A stretch of 38,660 nt of DNA from Okeania hirsuta (GTDB lineage Bacteria > Cyanobacteriota > Cyanobacteriia > Cyanobacteriales > Microcoleaceae): positions 1-38,660 of the forward strand of contig NZ_RCBY01000055.1 of the NCBI RefSeq assembly GCF_003838195.1. The letters are read 5' to 3'. Of this stretch, positions 1-8,420 are shown piece by piece. The notes beneath the pieces are model-generated. The model was not told the DNA's origin, ran no database searches, and saw only the letters and a program-made list of their open reading frames with translations. The position numbers and the translations under genes were made by a program. Position 1 is the stretch's first letter, and each line of letters begins with the position of its first letter.

Positions 1-5
1 AATTT

Positions 6-52
6 TGAACACCGTGTAGACGGTGGGGTATTAAACCCACAAAGAAAATGAT
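6..52 (-). repeat. IS200/IS605-type right-end / omega-RNA-like remnant
   Basis: This stretch contains ACCGT-gtag-ACGGT followed by GGGGTATTAAACCC and ACAAAGAAAATGATA. The same block, in the opposite orientation, recurs at 26180-26226 and in decayed form at 4398-4436. From memory, this hairpin followed by TTAAACC and AAAGAAAATGATA is the 3' end region downstream of tnpB in cyanobacterial IS200/IS605 elements. No tnpB is visible here. The element could continue past the left edge of the window. Confidence 0.5.
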
Positions 53-60
53 AAAGTATC

Positions 61-149
61 AGGACTTAGGCACTGACAATAGATGTAGGGTGTTGCTCAG
101 TTAGGCTACCGCTAGCATACCCTACCAATAGCGTTCATTTGTAAGTCCT
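61..149. repeat. Short foldback repeat (MITE-like), ends AGGACTTA/TAAGTCCT
   Basis: Eight-base perfect inverted ends enclose inner inverted GTAGGGT / ACCCTAC arms. The inner arms resemble the GTAGGGTGCGTTA foldback family seen at 10639, 24499 and 35373. Nothing in it looks coding. Confidence 0.45.
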
Positions 150-197
150 AGTATTTTAATTGCCCTTATTATTCGTAAGATTCTTTTTTCAAAGATG

Positions 198-422
198 CTA
201 TCTTTTATGATATGATTTAATCAGCATTATACTATAAAAAATCAAAAATGGAATTAAAAAGAATACAATTAATATAGTGTAGAATACATATATAGGCAAT
301 AAAATTGGTAAAATCACCACAAATATAGCAATTTTACCGATAATTTCCAGAAAATTCTTCATATTCATCCGTTTTTTTTGAGCTTCTTTTTTTACCTTAA
401 TTGTTAATTGTTGGTAAATCAT
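198..422 (-). CDS. Small hydrophobic hypothetical protein
   Basis: 74 residues, not recognised. The first 25 residues are basic and polar. From about residue 28 to 68 the chain is almost wholly hydrophobic and is probably one long or two short membrane segments (FVVILPILLPIYVFYTIL and VFFLIPFLIFYSIML), with a basic end (KSYHKR). Met19 or Met21 would be alternative starts that keep the membrane part. Immediately upstream on the same strand, 457-561 encodes a 34-residue ORF whose DNA and N-terminus look like a diverged duplicate of this gene's start (both carry a ...TIKVrKE... stretch). There is no neighbour to suggest a role. It may be a real small membrane protein or chance AT-rich coding; confidence is low. 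Confidence 0.35.
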   Translation of the reverse strand: MIYQQLTIKVKKEAQKKRMNMKNFLEIIGKIAIFVVILPILLPIYVFYTILIVFFLIPFLIFYSIMLIKSYHKR

Positions 423-1174
423 TTTCTTTTTGATTCTTTTTCTGGGAAAACATTGATTATATAGCGTTTTTACTGATCAAATTCTTTTGTTTTTCTTGAA
501 ATTCCTTTCTCACCTTAATTGTTGGCTTAATTATTGGTAACTCGTTTTCTTTTTTATCCATTTTATCTGAAAATATTGGTAATCATAAAATAGATTTAGA
601 TTTAGTATATAAACGCCCGGACAATCATAAGATTTTATACTGATTTTGTACGCAGTTGATAGAACAAGCTTTCATCAGTAATGGGGTTGATTTTATGATT
701 AGCGATCCCGTACTTAATTGTACCTCACGTTTCTTGGGAACTGCTATATTATAACTAATATCAAATCCGTTTAATTGGACATAAAAAAAATCTTCAATCG
801 TCATAACTACCCTCATCTTTGTAATTCTTTCTCCTCCTGACTCCTGTCTCCTGACTCCTGAGGACTCCTAACTTAACCATTCTATGGCTGTTTAACCGGA
901 TTTGATATAATGCCATTTCTCAAAAGTAATGTTATAAAGCTTTGTTGAGTTTATCCTGCGGATGAACTACACTAACACTTCGTTCTATAAAGGCCTAAAT
1001 TTTTAGCTGTGTCGCTGCACTACGTCTGGATTTAATATTCCTTTAACAAACAGTCTCTAAATTGATGAATAGCATTAAATTTAAAAATGATATTACAGAA
1101 TATATTTTCTCTCTTTGAGCTAATGATAAGATAGTAAATGATGAAGTAATTTCCTTCAAGATTGTGAACTAAAA
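423..1174. other. Intergenic, repeat-rich
   Basis: Besides the small duplicated ORF at 457-561, this stretch holds dispersed intergenic repeats. One is a block at about 700-770 that contains the 'tatagc-(a/g)ttcc...aaac/gcgtgaggtac' motif seen again near 21955. Another is a CTCCTGA heptamer array. A third is a GTTTAACCGGATTTGATAT block near 890 that resembles GTTCAACCGGACATGATAT at about 4035 and 15890. No convincing gene was seen. Confidence 0.5.
834..869. repeat. Heptamer tandem repeat CTCCTGA/CTCCTGT
   Basis: Imperfect 7-bp period repeat. The same unit recurs at 15614-15646, 22581-22629 and 26293-26324, and its reverse complement occurs at 6955-6983. Confidence 0.8.
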
Positions 1175-3904
1175 ATGTCTGAAAATAATTCTTTAATTGG
1201 TCAAACTCTCAGGCAACATTACAAAATTGTAGAACAATTAGGTTGTGGGGGTGGGTTTGGAGAAACTTATATTGCTGAAGATATAGATATACCAGCAAAT
1301 CCCAAACCTCAGCGTGTTGTTAAACGGCTAAAACCAACAATTAAACATCAACAAGTCCAAAGATTATTCGAGCAAGAAGGTCAAATTCTTAACCGACTTA
1401 GTAGATACGATAAAATTCCTACTTTGTATGCTTATTTTGAGCATAATCAAGATTTTTATCTAGTTCAAGAACTGATAATAGGTCACGATTTAAGCACAGA
1501 AATGAGTCAGCCTTGGAATGAAGCTAAAGTGCTAAATTTTTTGTCAGAAATTTTAGAAGTTTTAGCTTTTGTACATCAAGATGAGGTAATTCATCGAGAT
1601 ATTAAACCAGGGAATATTATGCGGCGAGACCGCGACCAAAAATTAATGTTAATTGACTTTGGTGCAGTTAAAGAAGTAAGTAATATTGTAGTTAATTCTC
1701 AGGGAAAATCTAGTAGTACAATTGCAGTAGGTACTCCTGGTTATATGCCTGTGGAACAAGCACAAGGAAGACCACAATTTGCTAGTGATATTTATGCTGT
1801 GGGTATTACTGCAATTCAAGCTTTGACAGGAGTTACACCCAGGAATTTTATCCAAGATGAACTAGGTGAGATAGACTTGCAAAAATTAGTTCCTAATATC
1901 AGTGAAAAGTTAGCTAATTTTCTAACAAAAATGGTTAGGGTTAATTGGAAACAGCGTTACTCGGATGCTGCTGTAGCTTTACGAGCATTACAGGGTAATA
2001 TTGAACCGATTTCTGGAATATTAAATTGGATTTTATTAAAGATAACTATTGGTTTGATTTGTCAGCATAAAAATTGCGATTTTAGTATTTTTCAAAGTTG
2101 TCTAGATTTTTTTGTAGACCGCCTTCAGCAAAATAGCACTTCTGTGAATTGTGAGCTTTACAAAACTGTTAGTATGTCGCTATTAAAGGCACAAGAAAAA
2201 ATTGCTATTGAATATAGAAATCAGATTGGAGGTTCTTTTCCGACAATACTTCAATATTCACCATTTCATTCTGAGCAAAAACGAAAAAATTTGGGTTGGG
2301 TGAATCGTAAAATATCTAAGTTGAGAAGTGAATTTAAAAAAATCAATCAAACAAAATATGTTACAAATTTTCCTGAAGATATTAGTTGTTTGTTAATTCC
2401 TTTACCTCCTGTAGATGAAATTAAGAATTTATGCCAAAGTTTTATTCTGGTTTTACTCCAGGGAGATGAACCAGATGGATACTTAGAAAAGCTGCAAAGA
2501 GATGTGGGAGGTTTATTAAACTTAGTAGCTGTTAATTTCATGCAAGAAATGCGCGATAATCAAATAGTGAAAGAAATTTTTGAATGCGATTTTTTAGGAA
2601 TAATTAATCAACAATTATCAGGAGATAAATTGACTCTAGAAGATTTAGAGAAGTCTCTCCAGAAAGTTAGATTAGAATTAACTGAATTAAGGATTCAGCA
2701 GGAAAAAGCAAAAACAATGATTATCTCGCCACCTATTAATTTTGGTGTGACACTACCAGGTAATTCACAAGTTGAAGAAGAAAGAAGGAAGGAGGAAGAA
2801 GGAAGAAGGAAGAAGGAAGAAGGAAGAAGGGAGAAAGAAAAATCTAATCACTTGACTTCTGAACAACAAAAAAAGACGAAGGAAAAAGAGTTATTATTGG
2901 ATACTCCTTCTGGTCAAGTAGCACTTAATTCTCCCTTTTATGTAGAGCGATCGCCCATAGAGTCAGAGTGTTATGAAACTATTATGAATCCGGGAGCTTT
3001 GATTCGAGTTAAAGCACCTAGACAGATGGGAAAAACTTCTTTAATGAGTAGAATTTTGAATTATGCTGAACAGCAAGGATATTGCAAAGCTTGTTTAAAT
3101 TTTCAGTCAGCAGATGAGGAATTTTTGACTAATCTTGATTTATTTTTAAAATGGTTTTGTGCCAGTATTACTGATGAATTGAATCTAGAAGAAAAACTGT
3201 CTGAATATTGGCAAGGAGTATTAGGAAGTAAAAATAAATGTACAAATTATTTTCAAAGATATCTACTATCAGAAATTTCAACTCCTTTAGTTTTAGGGTT
3301 AGATGAAGTAGACCAAGTTTTTCAACATCCAGAAATTGCTACTTCCTTTTTTGCTTTGCTCAGGACTTGGCATGAACGTGGTAAAAATGAAGCAGTTTGG
3401 CAAAAACTAAGGTTAGTAATTGTACATTCAAAAGAAGTATATATTCCTCTAAATATTAATCAGTCACCTTTTAATGTAGGTTTGCCCATAGAGTTACGAG
3501 AACTCAACTGGGAAGAAGTAGAAAATTTAGTCAAATTACATCATCTAGAATGGTCTTCAGAACAGATAAAAGAATTAATGGCAATGGTAGGAGGACATCC
3601 TTATTTAGTACGTCAAGCTCTCTATCAAATTGCCCGGGGAAGAATGACTTTAGAAAAGCTATTACAGGTCGCTCCGACAGAAGAAAGTCCCTATTGTGAC
3701 CACCTACGCCGCCACTTAAATAATCTTGAAGAAAATCCAGAATTATTAACAGTAATTAAACAAATTATTACGATAAATTACCCTATACCTATAGGCACAA
3801 AAGAAGGATTCAAATTACGCAGTATGGGATTAGTAAAGTTTCAAGGTAATTTAGTCATGCCTCTATGTGAATTGTATCGGAAATATTTTAGCTATCGACT
3901 GTGA
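1175..3904 (+). CDS. Ser/Thr protein kinase fused to C-terminal AAA-like ATPase domain
   Basis: The N-terminal eukaryotic-type kinase domain spans roughly residues 15-265. Visible elements are a glycine loop (LGCGGGFGET, 22-31), a VVKRLK lysine near 50, the HRDIKPGN catalytic loop at 140-147, DFG at 161-163, and a PVEQ segment in the APE position. A middle region (about 280-530) is not recognised. A highly charged E/R/K linker at about 535-560 is encoded by a GGAAGAA tandem repeat. The C-terminal third matches the cyanobacterial AAA-like (AAA_35 type) domain: LDTPSGQVALNSPFYVER, then the nucleotide-binding segment APRQMGKTS near 614-622, then a VLGLDEVDQVF Walker-B-like segment near 705. Kinase plus AAA_35 fusions occur in filamentous cyanobacteria as putative signalling proteins; targets are unknown. 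The gene stands alone. All catalytic kinase residues appear intact. Confidence 0.85.
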   Translation: MSENNSLIGQTLRQHYKIVEQLGCGGGFGETYIAEDIDIPANPKPQRVVKRLKPTIKHQQVQRLFEQEGQILNRLSRYDKIPTLYAYFEHNQDFYLVQELIIGHDLSTEMSQPWNEAKVLNFLSEILEVLAFVHQDEVIHRDIKPGNIMRRDRDQKLMLIDFGAVKEVSNIVVNSQGKSSSTIAVGTPGYMPVEQAQGRPQFASDIYAVGITAIQALTGVTPRNFIQDELGEIDLQKLVPNISEKLANFLTKMVRVNWKQRYSDAAVALRALQGNIEPISGILNWILLKITIGLICQHKNCDFSIFQSCLDFFVDRLQQNSTSVNCELYKTVSMSLLKAQEKIAIEYRNQIGGSFPTILQYSPFHSEQKRKNLGWVNRKISKLRSEFKKINQTKYVTNFPEDISCLLIPLPPVDEIKNLCQSFILVLLQGDEPDGYLEKLQRDVGGLLNLVAVNFMQEMRDNQIVKEIFECDFLGIINQQLSGDKLTLEDLEKSLQKVRLELTELRIQQEKAKTMIISPPINFGVTLPGNSQVEEERRKEEEGRRKKEEGRREKEKSNHLTSEQQKKTKEKELLLDTPSGQVALNSPFYVERSPIESECYETIMNPGALIRVKAPRQMGKTSLMSRILNYAEQQGYCKACLNFQSADEEFLTNLDLFLKWFCASITDELNLEEKLSEYWQGVLGSKNKCTNYFQRYLLSEISTPLVLGLDEVDQVFQHPEIATSFFALLRTWHERGKNEAVWQKLRLVIVHSKEVYIPLNINQSPFNVGLPIELRELNWEEVENLVKLHHLEWSSEQIKELMAMVGGHPYLVRQALYQIARGRMTLEKLLQVAPTEESPYCDHLRRHLNNLEENPELLTVIKQIITINYPIPIGTKEGFKLRSMGLVKFQGNLVMPLCELYRKYFSYRL
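2774..2840 (+). repeat. GGAAGAA heptamer array inside the kinase gene
   Basis: Five perfect GGAAGAA units lie at 2794-2828 with degenerate flanks. The same heptamer occurs in non-coding DNA at 7956-8012. Three units (21 nt) equal seven codons, so the translation has a seven-residue period (EEGRRKK/EEGRREK), joining the kinase and ATPase domains. Confidence 0.9.
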
Positions 3905-4617
3905 AGCCAAACTATAAAATCCCAAATTTATATCATGTCCTGATAATTAGTTATGAAAAAAACTATCCTTTCACTTGCAGAGCAAATCTCTTTTTTCTCC
4001 CTACTACCTACTCCCTACTAATTTATTTATAAGTATTCAACCGGACATGATATTAAATCTATGAATTTGTTGAAAAATACTAGATTTTCACCATTTTATC
4101 CTGTAGTTAGTCTATAAATAATGTATAGCAGAAAAAAGAAAGGTTTAGTTATCTAGGCGATTAGTTATCTAGGAGAGAAGGAACAATCTTGCGTTGTCTG
4201 AGTTTTAAGCTTTTGATATACCTGCGCCCTTTCCTTCGACTGCTATATTTACTAAATTAAACCAGGCAGCAATTGTCAAAATTAAATCTTTTTTATTCCA
4301 TTTTTTTCAGACCTTTTTTCTCTCTCACCTATTCCCCATACCTACTTTTTTGTAAATTTTCTCAATCCAATTGGTATAAGACAATTTTGATAAATCATTA
4401 TCTTTTTCTTTATGGGTTTAATACACCGTCTACAATTGGTTGGAGTTTGAGTCCCAATCTACTTCTTCCTTCTGGCTTCTTCCTTCTTCAACTCAGCTCT
4501 TGACAATGTACTGTCTGAATAAGATATTATTGTTTATATAACGAAAATACCATGATTATAAGTGCCTCAAATGTATTTATTTGATCCTAATAAAACCCTA
4601 GTTATAGTCCTGCAAAT
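3905..4617. other. Intergenic, repeats only
   Basis: A TATCATGTCC block at about 3933 and an AACCGGACATGATATT block at about 4035 belong to a dispersed repeat also present near 15890, 22480 and 38607. A CTACTCC-type heptamer stretch lies at about 4000-4021. GTTATCTAGG is repeated twice near 4150-4175, and an omega-RNA-like remnant lies at 4398-4436. No convincing coding region or clear promoter for the downstream gene was seen. Confidence 0.5.
4398..4436 (+). repeat. Decayed IS200/IS605-type right-end remnant
   Basis: TATCTTTTTCTTTATGGGTT followed by TAATACACCGTCTAC matches, with substitutions, the block at 26180-26226 and the reverse complement of 6-52. No transposase is nearby. Confidence 0.4.
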
Positions 4618-5598
4618 ATGCTTTCGATCAAAAAATATTTATCCTCACTAAGCAATCAGCGGAAATTCGCAAGATTACTCAGAAGTACGCTGAGATTTAT
4701 CTATAGTTTATTAGAAATTGCTACTATTTTACTCACTGTTATTTTCTTAATTTTAGGAATTATTTATATTGAAAATACCATAGAACAAAAAACACAGTGG
4801 GGTAAAGTTTTTCTAGAATCCCTTGAAGACTCGCAAATTCTAGGAACTATTGAAAATATTAGCATTGTCACAGCATTAGTTATTTACATTAGGTGGGGAA
4901 AAAAGAAATCCCATTATCAAGCTTGGCAGGTAATTGACTCTGCCCAAGGATTACAAATTAGCTATGCTAGAATCAAAGCGCTAGAAGAACTTGTAAAAGG
5001 AGGTGTTTGTTTAAAAGGTTTATCTTTACCTAAAACCAATTTAGACCAAGTTAATTTAGTAGATGTAGATTTTAAAGAAGCAAATCTTCAAGGAGCAAAA
5101 CTTTTAGAAGCCAACCTTCGAGGAGGTAAATTTGAATTAACTCAATTACAAGGAGCTTTTCTCTGGGGAGCAAATCTTCAAGATACTTTCTTTCTTTTAA
5201 CTCAACTTCAAAAAGCAAATTTTAGTTCAGCAAATCTAAAAAATGCCGATATGGAGGGAGTTAATCTCTTAGAAGCAAATTTACAAAAAGCGAATTTGGA
5301 GGGAGCTTATATACTAGGAAATCTTCAAGGTGTTGACTTACAAGAAGCAAATTTAAAAGGAGCAAATCTGCAAGGTTGTTATCTGAAAAACGCTAACTTT
5401 CAAAGTGCAAATTTGAAAGGAGCAAACTTACAAGAAGCAAATTTACAAGGAGCAAACTTTCACGATGCTAATCTACAAGATACCAACCTACAAAAAGTAA
5501 AAGGGTTGAATCCATTACAGATTAAATCTGCTAATAACTGGCAACAAGCTAAATATTCTAGAGAATTTTACTCTCAGTTAAATTTACCAGAAAAATGA
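4618..5598 (+). CDS. Membrane-anchored pentapeptide-repeat protein
   Basis: 326 residues. The N-terminal ~100 residues hold two probable membrane segments (about 32-52, ATILLTVIFLILGIIYI; about 78-92, SIVTALVIYI) with a basic start. From about residue 120 to 300 the chain is a long run of A(N/D)LxX pentapeptides (KANLEGA, QEANLKGANLQG), which fold as a right-handed quadrilateral beta-helix. The short tail after about 300 is not repetitive. No enzymatic motif is present. Such proteins are numerous in filamentous cyanobacteria and their roles are mostly unknown; this layout suggests a membrane-attached scaffold. The ATG start at 4618 is supported by a Lys-rich N-terminus just before the first membrane segment. 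A GC-rich hairpin follows the stop closely. Confidence 0.85.
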   Translation: MLSIKKYLSSLSNQRKFARLLRSTLRFIYSLLEIATILLTVIFLILGIIYIENTIEQKTQWGKVFLESLEDSQILGTIENISIVTALVIYIRWGKKKSHYQAWQVIDSAQGLQISYARIKALEELVKGGVCLKGLSLPKTNLDQVNLVDVDFKEANLQGAKLLEANLRGGKFELTQLQGAFLWGANLQDTFFLLTQLQKANFSSANLKNADMEGVNLLEANLQKANLEGAYILGNLQGVDLQEANLKGANLQGCYLKNANFQSANLKGANLQEANLQGANFHDANLQDTNLQKVKGLNPLQIKSANNWQQAKYSREFYSQLNLPEK

Positions 5599-5610
5599 AG
5601 GCAGAAGGCA

Positions 5611-5640
5611 TCCCCCCTTGCCCCCCTTTGAAAGGGGGGA
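5611..5640 (+). terminator. GC-rich hairpin downstream of the pentapeptide gene
   Basis: CCCCCCTT-tga-AAGGGGGG (5621-5638) lies 23 nt after the stop, preceded by another C-run. There is no clear T-tract, so terminator activity is uncertain. A related C6/G6 hairpin lies at 10721-10746 at the end of another gene. Confidence 0.35.
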
Positions 5641-5746
5641 GGAAGAAGGGAAAATTGCTTATGAATAGTCAACGACCGACCACTCCGTCTATAAAAATAG
5701 CAGTCCTAAATCATTTGTGATAATTTTATTGCTTTGGTATTCGTTA

Positions 5747-5897
5747 TTCCCTGTTCCCTGTTCCCTGTTCCCTAAAATCTATAATATCTCATAATTCCCT
5801 GTTCCCTGTTCCCTGTTCCCTAAAATCTATAATATCTCATAACTCCCTGTTCCCTGTTCCCTGTTCCCTGTTCCCTAAAATCTATAATATCTCATAA
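5747..5897. repeat. Nested tandem repeat: TTCCCTG heptamers inside a 48-bp repeat
   Basis: Three higher-order copies are present: 5747-5794 (48 bp), 5795-5842 (48 bp) and 5843-5897 (55 bp, one extra heptamer). Each copy has three or four TTCCCTG units, one TTCCCTA, then AAATCTATAATATCTCATAA. The array ends 23 bp before the galT ATG. There are no unique spacers, so it is not a CRISPR array. Confidence 0.95.
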
Positions 5898-5920
5898 CTC
5901 AAATAAGATTGCTAAATAAT

Positions 5921-6920
5921 ATGAACAAAAGCCATATTCGGCTCAACAAAACCACAAGAGAATGGGTTATTTATGCGCCAAACCGAGGCCAACGTCCCCA
6001 GGATTTTCAACAAGAAAATATAGTACAAGAACAAGTAGAAAGTCACTCTCCGAACTGCCCTTTTTGTACTGGTAATGAAGAGCGTCTAGGAGGTATTTTA
6101 TTAGAGAAACAAAACCCAGAAAATACTAACTGGCAAGTACGGGTTATTCCTAATAAATTTCCCGCTTTAACTCCTGAAGGAAATACCGATCGAAAATTAG
6201 AAGGAATTTATCTGACCATGCCTGGTTATGGTAGACATGAAGTAATTATTGAAAATGCCGACCATAGCAAAGATATTCCTACAATGTCTATCCAAGAAGT
6301 AGAGATTATAATTGATACTTACCATCAACGTTACATCGAACTTATGGAAATAGATGAAAGTATGATGGTAATTATATTTAGAAATCATGGTAAAAAAGCA
6401 GGTGCTTCTTTACGTCATCCCCATTCTCAAATTATTGCTACTAGCATTGTTCCCCAACATCGACGCTGGCAAGAAGAAGAAGCTCAAAGATATTATGATG
6501 AATTTGGGCGCTGTTTATACTGTGAAATATTAGCATTTGAAAAACAAAATAAAACGCGAGTAATTGAGGAAAATTCATCCTTTTTAGCTTTTATTCCCTT
6601 TGCTGCTAAAGCACCTTTTGAAATCTGGATAATGCCAAAAGAACATCAAGGTGATTTTGGTAGTATTTCAGACCAAGAAAAATCAGATTTTGCATTAATT
6701 CTCAAAAATATTCTCACCAAATTATCAGAAAAATTAAACGACCCAGATTATAATTATGTAATTAACACTGCTGCTCGTTATAAAGCAGAAGAACCACAAG
6801 TACATTGGTATTGTTTAATTGAACCTCGACTTACCACACCGGCAGGTTTTGAAATTGCTTCTGGTATTAGAATTAATCCCTCCCTTCCAGAACTAGATGC
6901 AGAATTTTTAACTGCTACTT

Positions 6921-6922
<2 letters not shown>
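5921..6922 (+). CDS. galT: Galactose-1-phosphate uridylyltransferase family protein
   Basis: 333 residues from the ATG at 5921; a TTG at 5909 is in frame but less likely. A HIT-superfamily nucleotidyltransferase of the GalT class, which in the Leloir pathway exchanges UMP between UDP-glucose and galactose-1-phosphate. Visible signs are RLNKTTREWVIYAPNRGQRP at the start, a CPFC zinc pair near residue 47-50, the catalytic HPH in LRHPHSQIIA near 163-168, and a second half with CEILAFE and FEIWIMPKEH. The length is typical. No gal partner genes are adjacent. The stop codon TAG shares its last two bases with a MITE (6921-7160); the pre-insertion stop would have been TAA. Some members of this family act on other sugar or nucleoside phosphates, so the substrate is inferred. 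Confidence 0.85.
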
Positions 6923-7160
<238 letters not shown>

Positions 7161-7250
7161 ACTTAATAGCAGGGAATAGGGAATAGTAGGAAAAACATTT
7201 CTGTGTTTCAAATTGATCATTATTTTATGCCTTAAACAACTATTTATTTG

Positions 7251-7913
7251 CTATAAAACCTCTTTTTGGGATGCAGCAAGAGCAATAGCTCCCACAATAA
7301 TTTGATGTTCTTGTATTTGAATTCTTTCGTGCAAAGTTTCTGGTGTATCGTCAGGCAAAATTGGTACAGCCGCCTGCATTAAAATTGGACCATTATCTAC
7401 TTCTACATCTACTAAATGTACCGTACAACCAGTTATTTTTACTCCAGCTTCTAATGCTTGTTCGATAGCTTTAATACCTCGAAAACTAGGTAATAAACTG
7501 GGATGAATATTGATAACTTGATTAGGAAAAGCATCTATTAAAACCTTAGTAACAATTCGCATCCAACCCGCCATAATTACCCACTCTACATCATATTCTT
7601 GTAGAGTTTCAACAATTTTGCCGTCAAATTTTTCTCTATTTTTGTATTCTCGATGATTTAATAATATTGTCGGCACGCCCCATTTTTCTGCTCTTGTTTT
7701 AACCTTTGCTCCAGGATTATTATAAATCATTACCTGAACTTGAGCATTTAATTTTTGATTATTTATTGCCTCCATAATAGCCTCAAAATTACTACCATTC
7801 CCAGAGGCGAGAATTCCTAATTTCAAAGGAGAATTTTTTGCCGAAAAATTCTCAGGAATAGCTGGAGAAATTAGAAAAGAATTAGAATTAAGTTGTTGAG
7901 ATTCAGTTGTCAT
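7251..7913 (-). CDS. purN: Phosphoribosylglycinamide formyltransferase (GAR transformylase)
   Basis: 220 residues. It transfers the formyl group from 10-formyl-tetrahydrofolate to GAR in de novo purine synthesis, in the cytoplasm. Visible signs are the GILASGNGSNFEAI phosphate-binding start near 33-46, AGWMRI, the INIHPSLLPSF stretch holding the catalytic Asn-His pair with the conserved loop, and the VDNGPILMQ segment with the catalytic Asp. The first ~28 residues are a polar extension beyond the usual E. coli-type start; the ATG at 7913 is the only clear start and the extension is common in cyanobacterial homologues. There is no adjacent pur gene. Both flanks are repeat DNA (MITE downstream, GGAAGAA array upstream). 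Confidence 0.95.
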   Translation of the reverse strand: MTTESQQLNSNSFLISPAIPENFSAKNSPLKLGILASGNGSNFEAIMEAINNQKLNAQVQVMIYNNPGAKVKTRAEKWGVPTILLNHREYKNREKFDGKIVETLQEYDVEWVIMAGWMRIVTKVLIDAFPNQVINIHPSLLPSFRGIKAIEQALEAGVKITGCTVHLVDVEVDNGPILMQAAVPILPDDTPETLHERIQIQEHQIIVGAIALAASQKEVL

Positions 7914-7955
7914 TTTTGCAAGTTAAATAGTGGGAATTGTTTAGATTATATAGCA

Positions 7956-8012
7956 GAAGGAAGAAGGAAGAGGGAAGAAGTAAGAAGGAAGAAGGAAGAA
8001 GGAAAAAGGAAG
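7956..8012. repeat. GGAAGAA heptamer array, upstream of purN
   Basis: Imperfect 7-bp period purine-rich array, the same unit as inside the kinase gene at 2794-2828. It runs directly into the repeated block at 8016. Confidence 0.85.
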
Positions 8013-8015
8013 AAG

Positions 8016-8182
8016 TAATAACTGCTGCTCCCGTAATGTTTACAGCAAAGAGGAATATCTGGCACGGGAGCAAGATGCTCCCACTGTTCTCGTAACAAAC
8101 ATGGCCGAGAAGGAAGAAGAAAGAGAGAAGAGGAATAACTGCTACTCCCGTAATGTTTACAGCAAAGAGGAATACTTGGCAC
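8016..8182. repeat. Direct repeat of ~49 bp with hairpin potential
   Basis: Copies lie at 8016-8065 and 8134-8182 (TAACTGCTxCTCCCGTAATG ... AAAGAGGAATA ... GGCAC) and differ at about three positions. In the first copy GCTCCCGT (8027-8034) pairs perfectly with ACGGGAGC (8064-8071). The latter arm could instead pair with GCTCCC at 8077-8082 (loop AAGAT), giving two mutually exclusive hairpins. No coding sense was found. The rest of 8183-8420 shows nothing recognisable. Confidence 0.7.
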
Positions 8183-8420
8183 TCCCCATCTCCCCTACTC
8201 CCCGCTTTCCTGCGATACAATATTTACAAATGACAGGAACTGTCCAATAGCTAAAAGTCTTATATTATCAGCAATTTATTCCTCCTGTTGCCTGCGCACA
8301 GCGCTATATCAAACAACTCCCAAATCATATTGGAGGTATAATGGTTTATCAATCTGAAAAGTCTTGTAAAACTGGAGCGATCACTTCTTTCAAGATGCCC
8401 TAAATTCTTAAAATTTCAGT

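Noticed and set aside
4273..4503. 76-codon open frame rich in Phe/Ser/Tyr
   Set aside because: It covers a T-rich spacer, the omega-RNA-like remnant and a heptamer-like stretch; the composition is that of the DNA, not of a protein family.
5747..5897. Regular repeats that could suggest a CRISPR array
   Set aside because: The units are directly adjacent with no unique spacers, are built from heptamers, and there are no cas genes in the window.
5909..5920. TTG at 5909 as the galT start
   Set aside because: The ATG four codons later begins the conserved MNKSHIRL-type N-terminus and is the more usual codon.
7903..8220. Open frames of 78-105 codons on the minus strand upstream of purN
   Set aside because: The translations consist of repeat-coded runs (SSFFLL) and a duplicated block, with two overlapping frames equally open.
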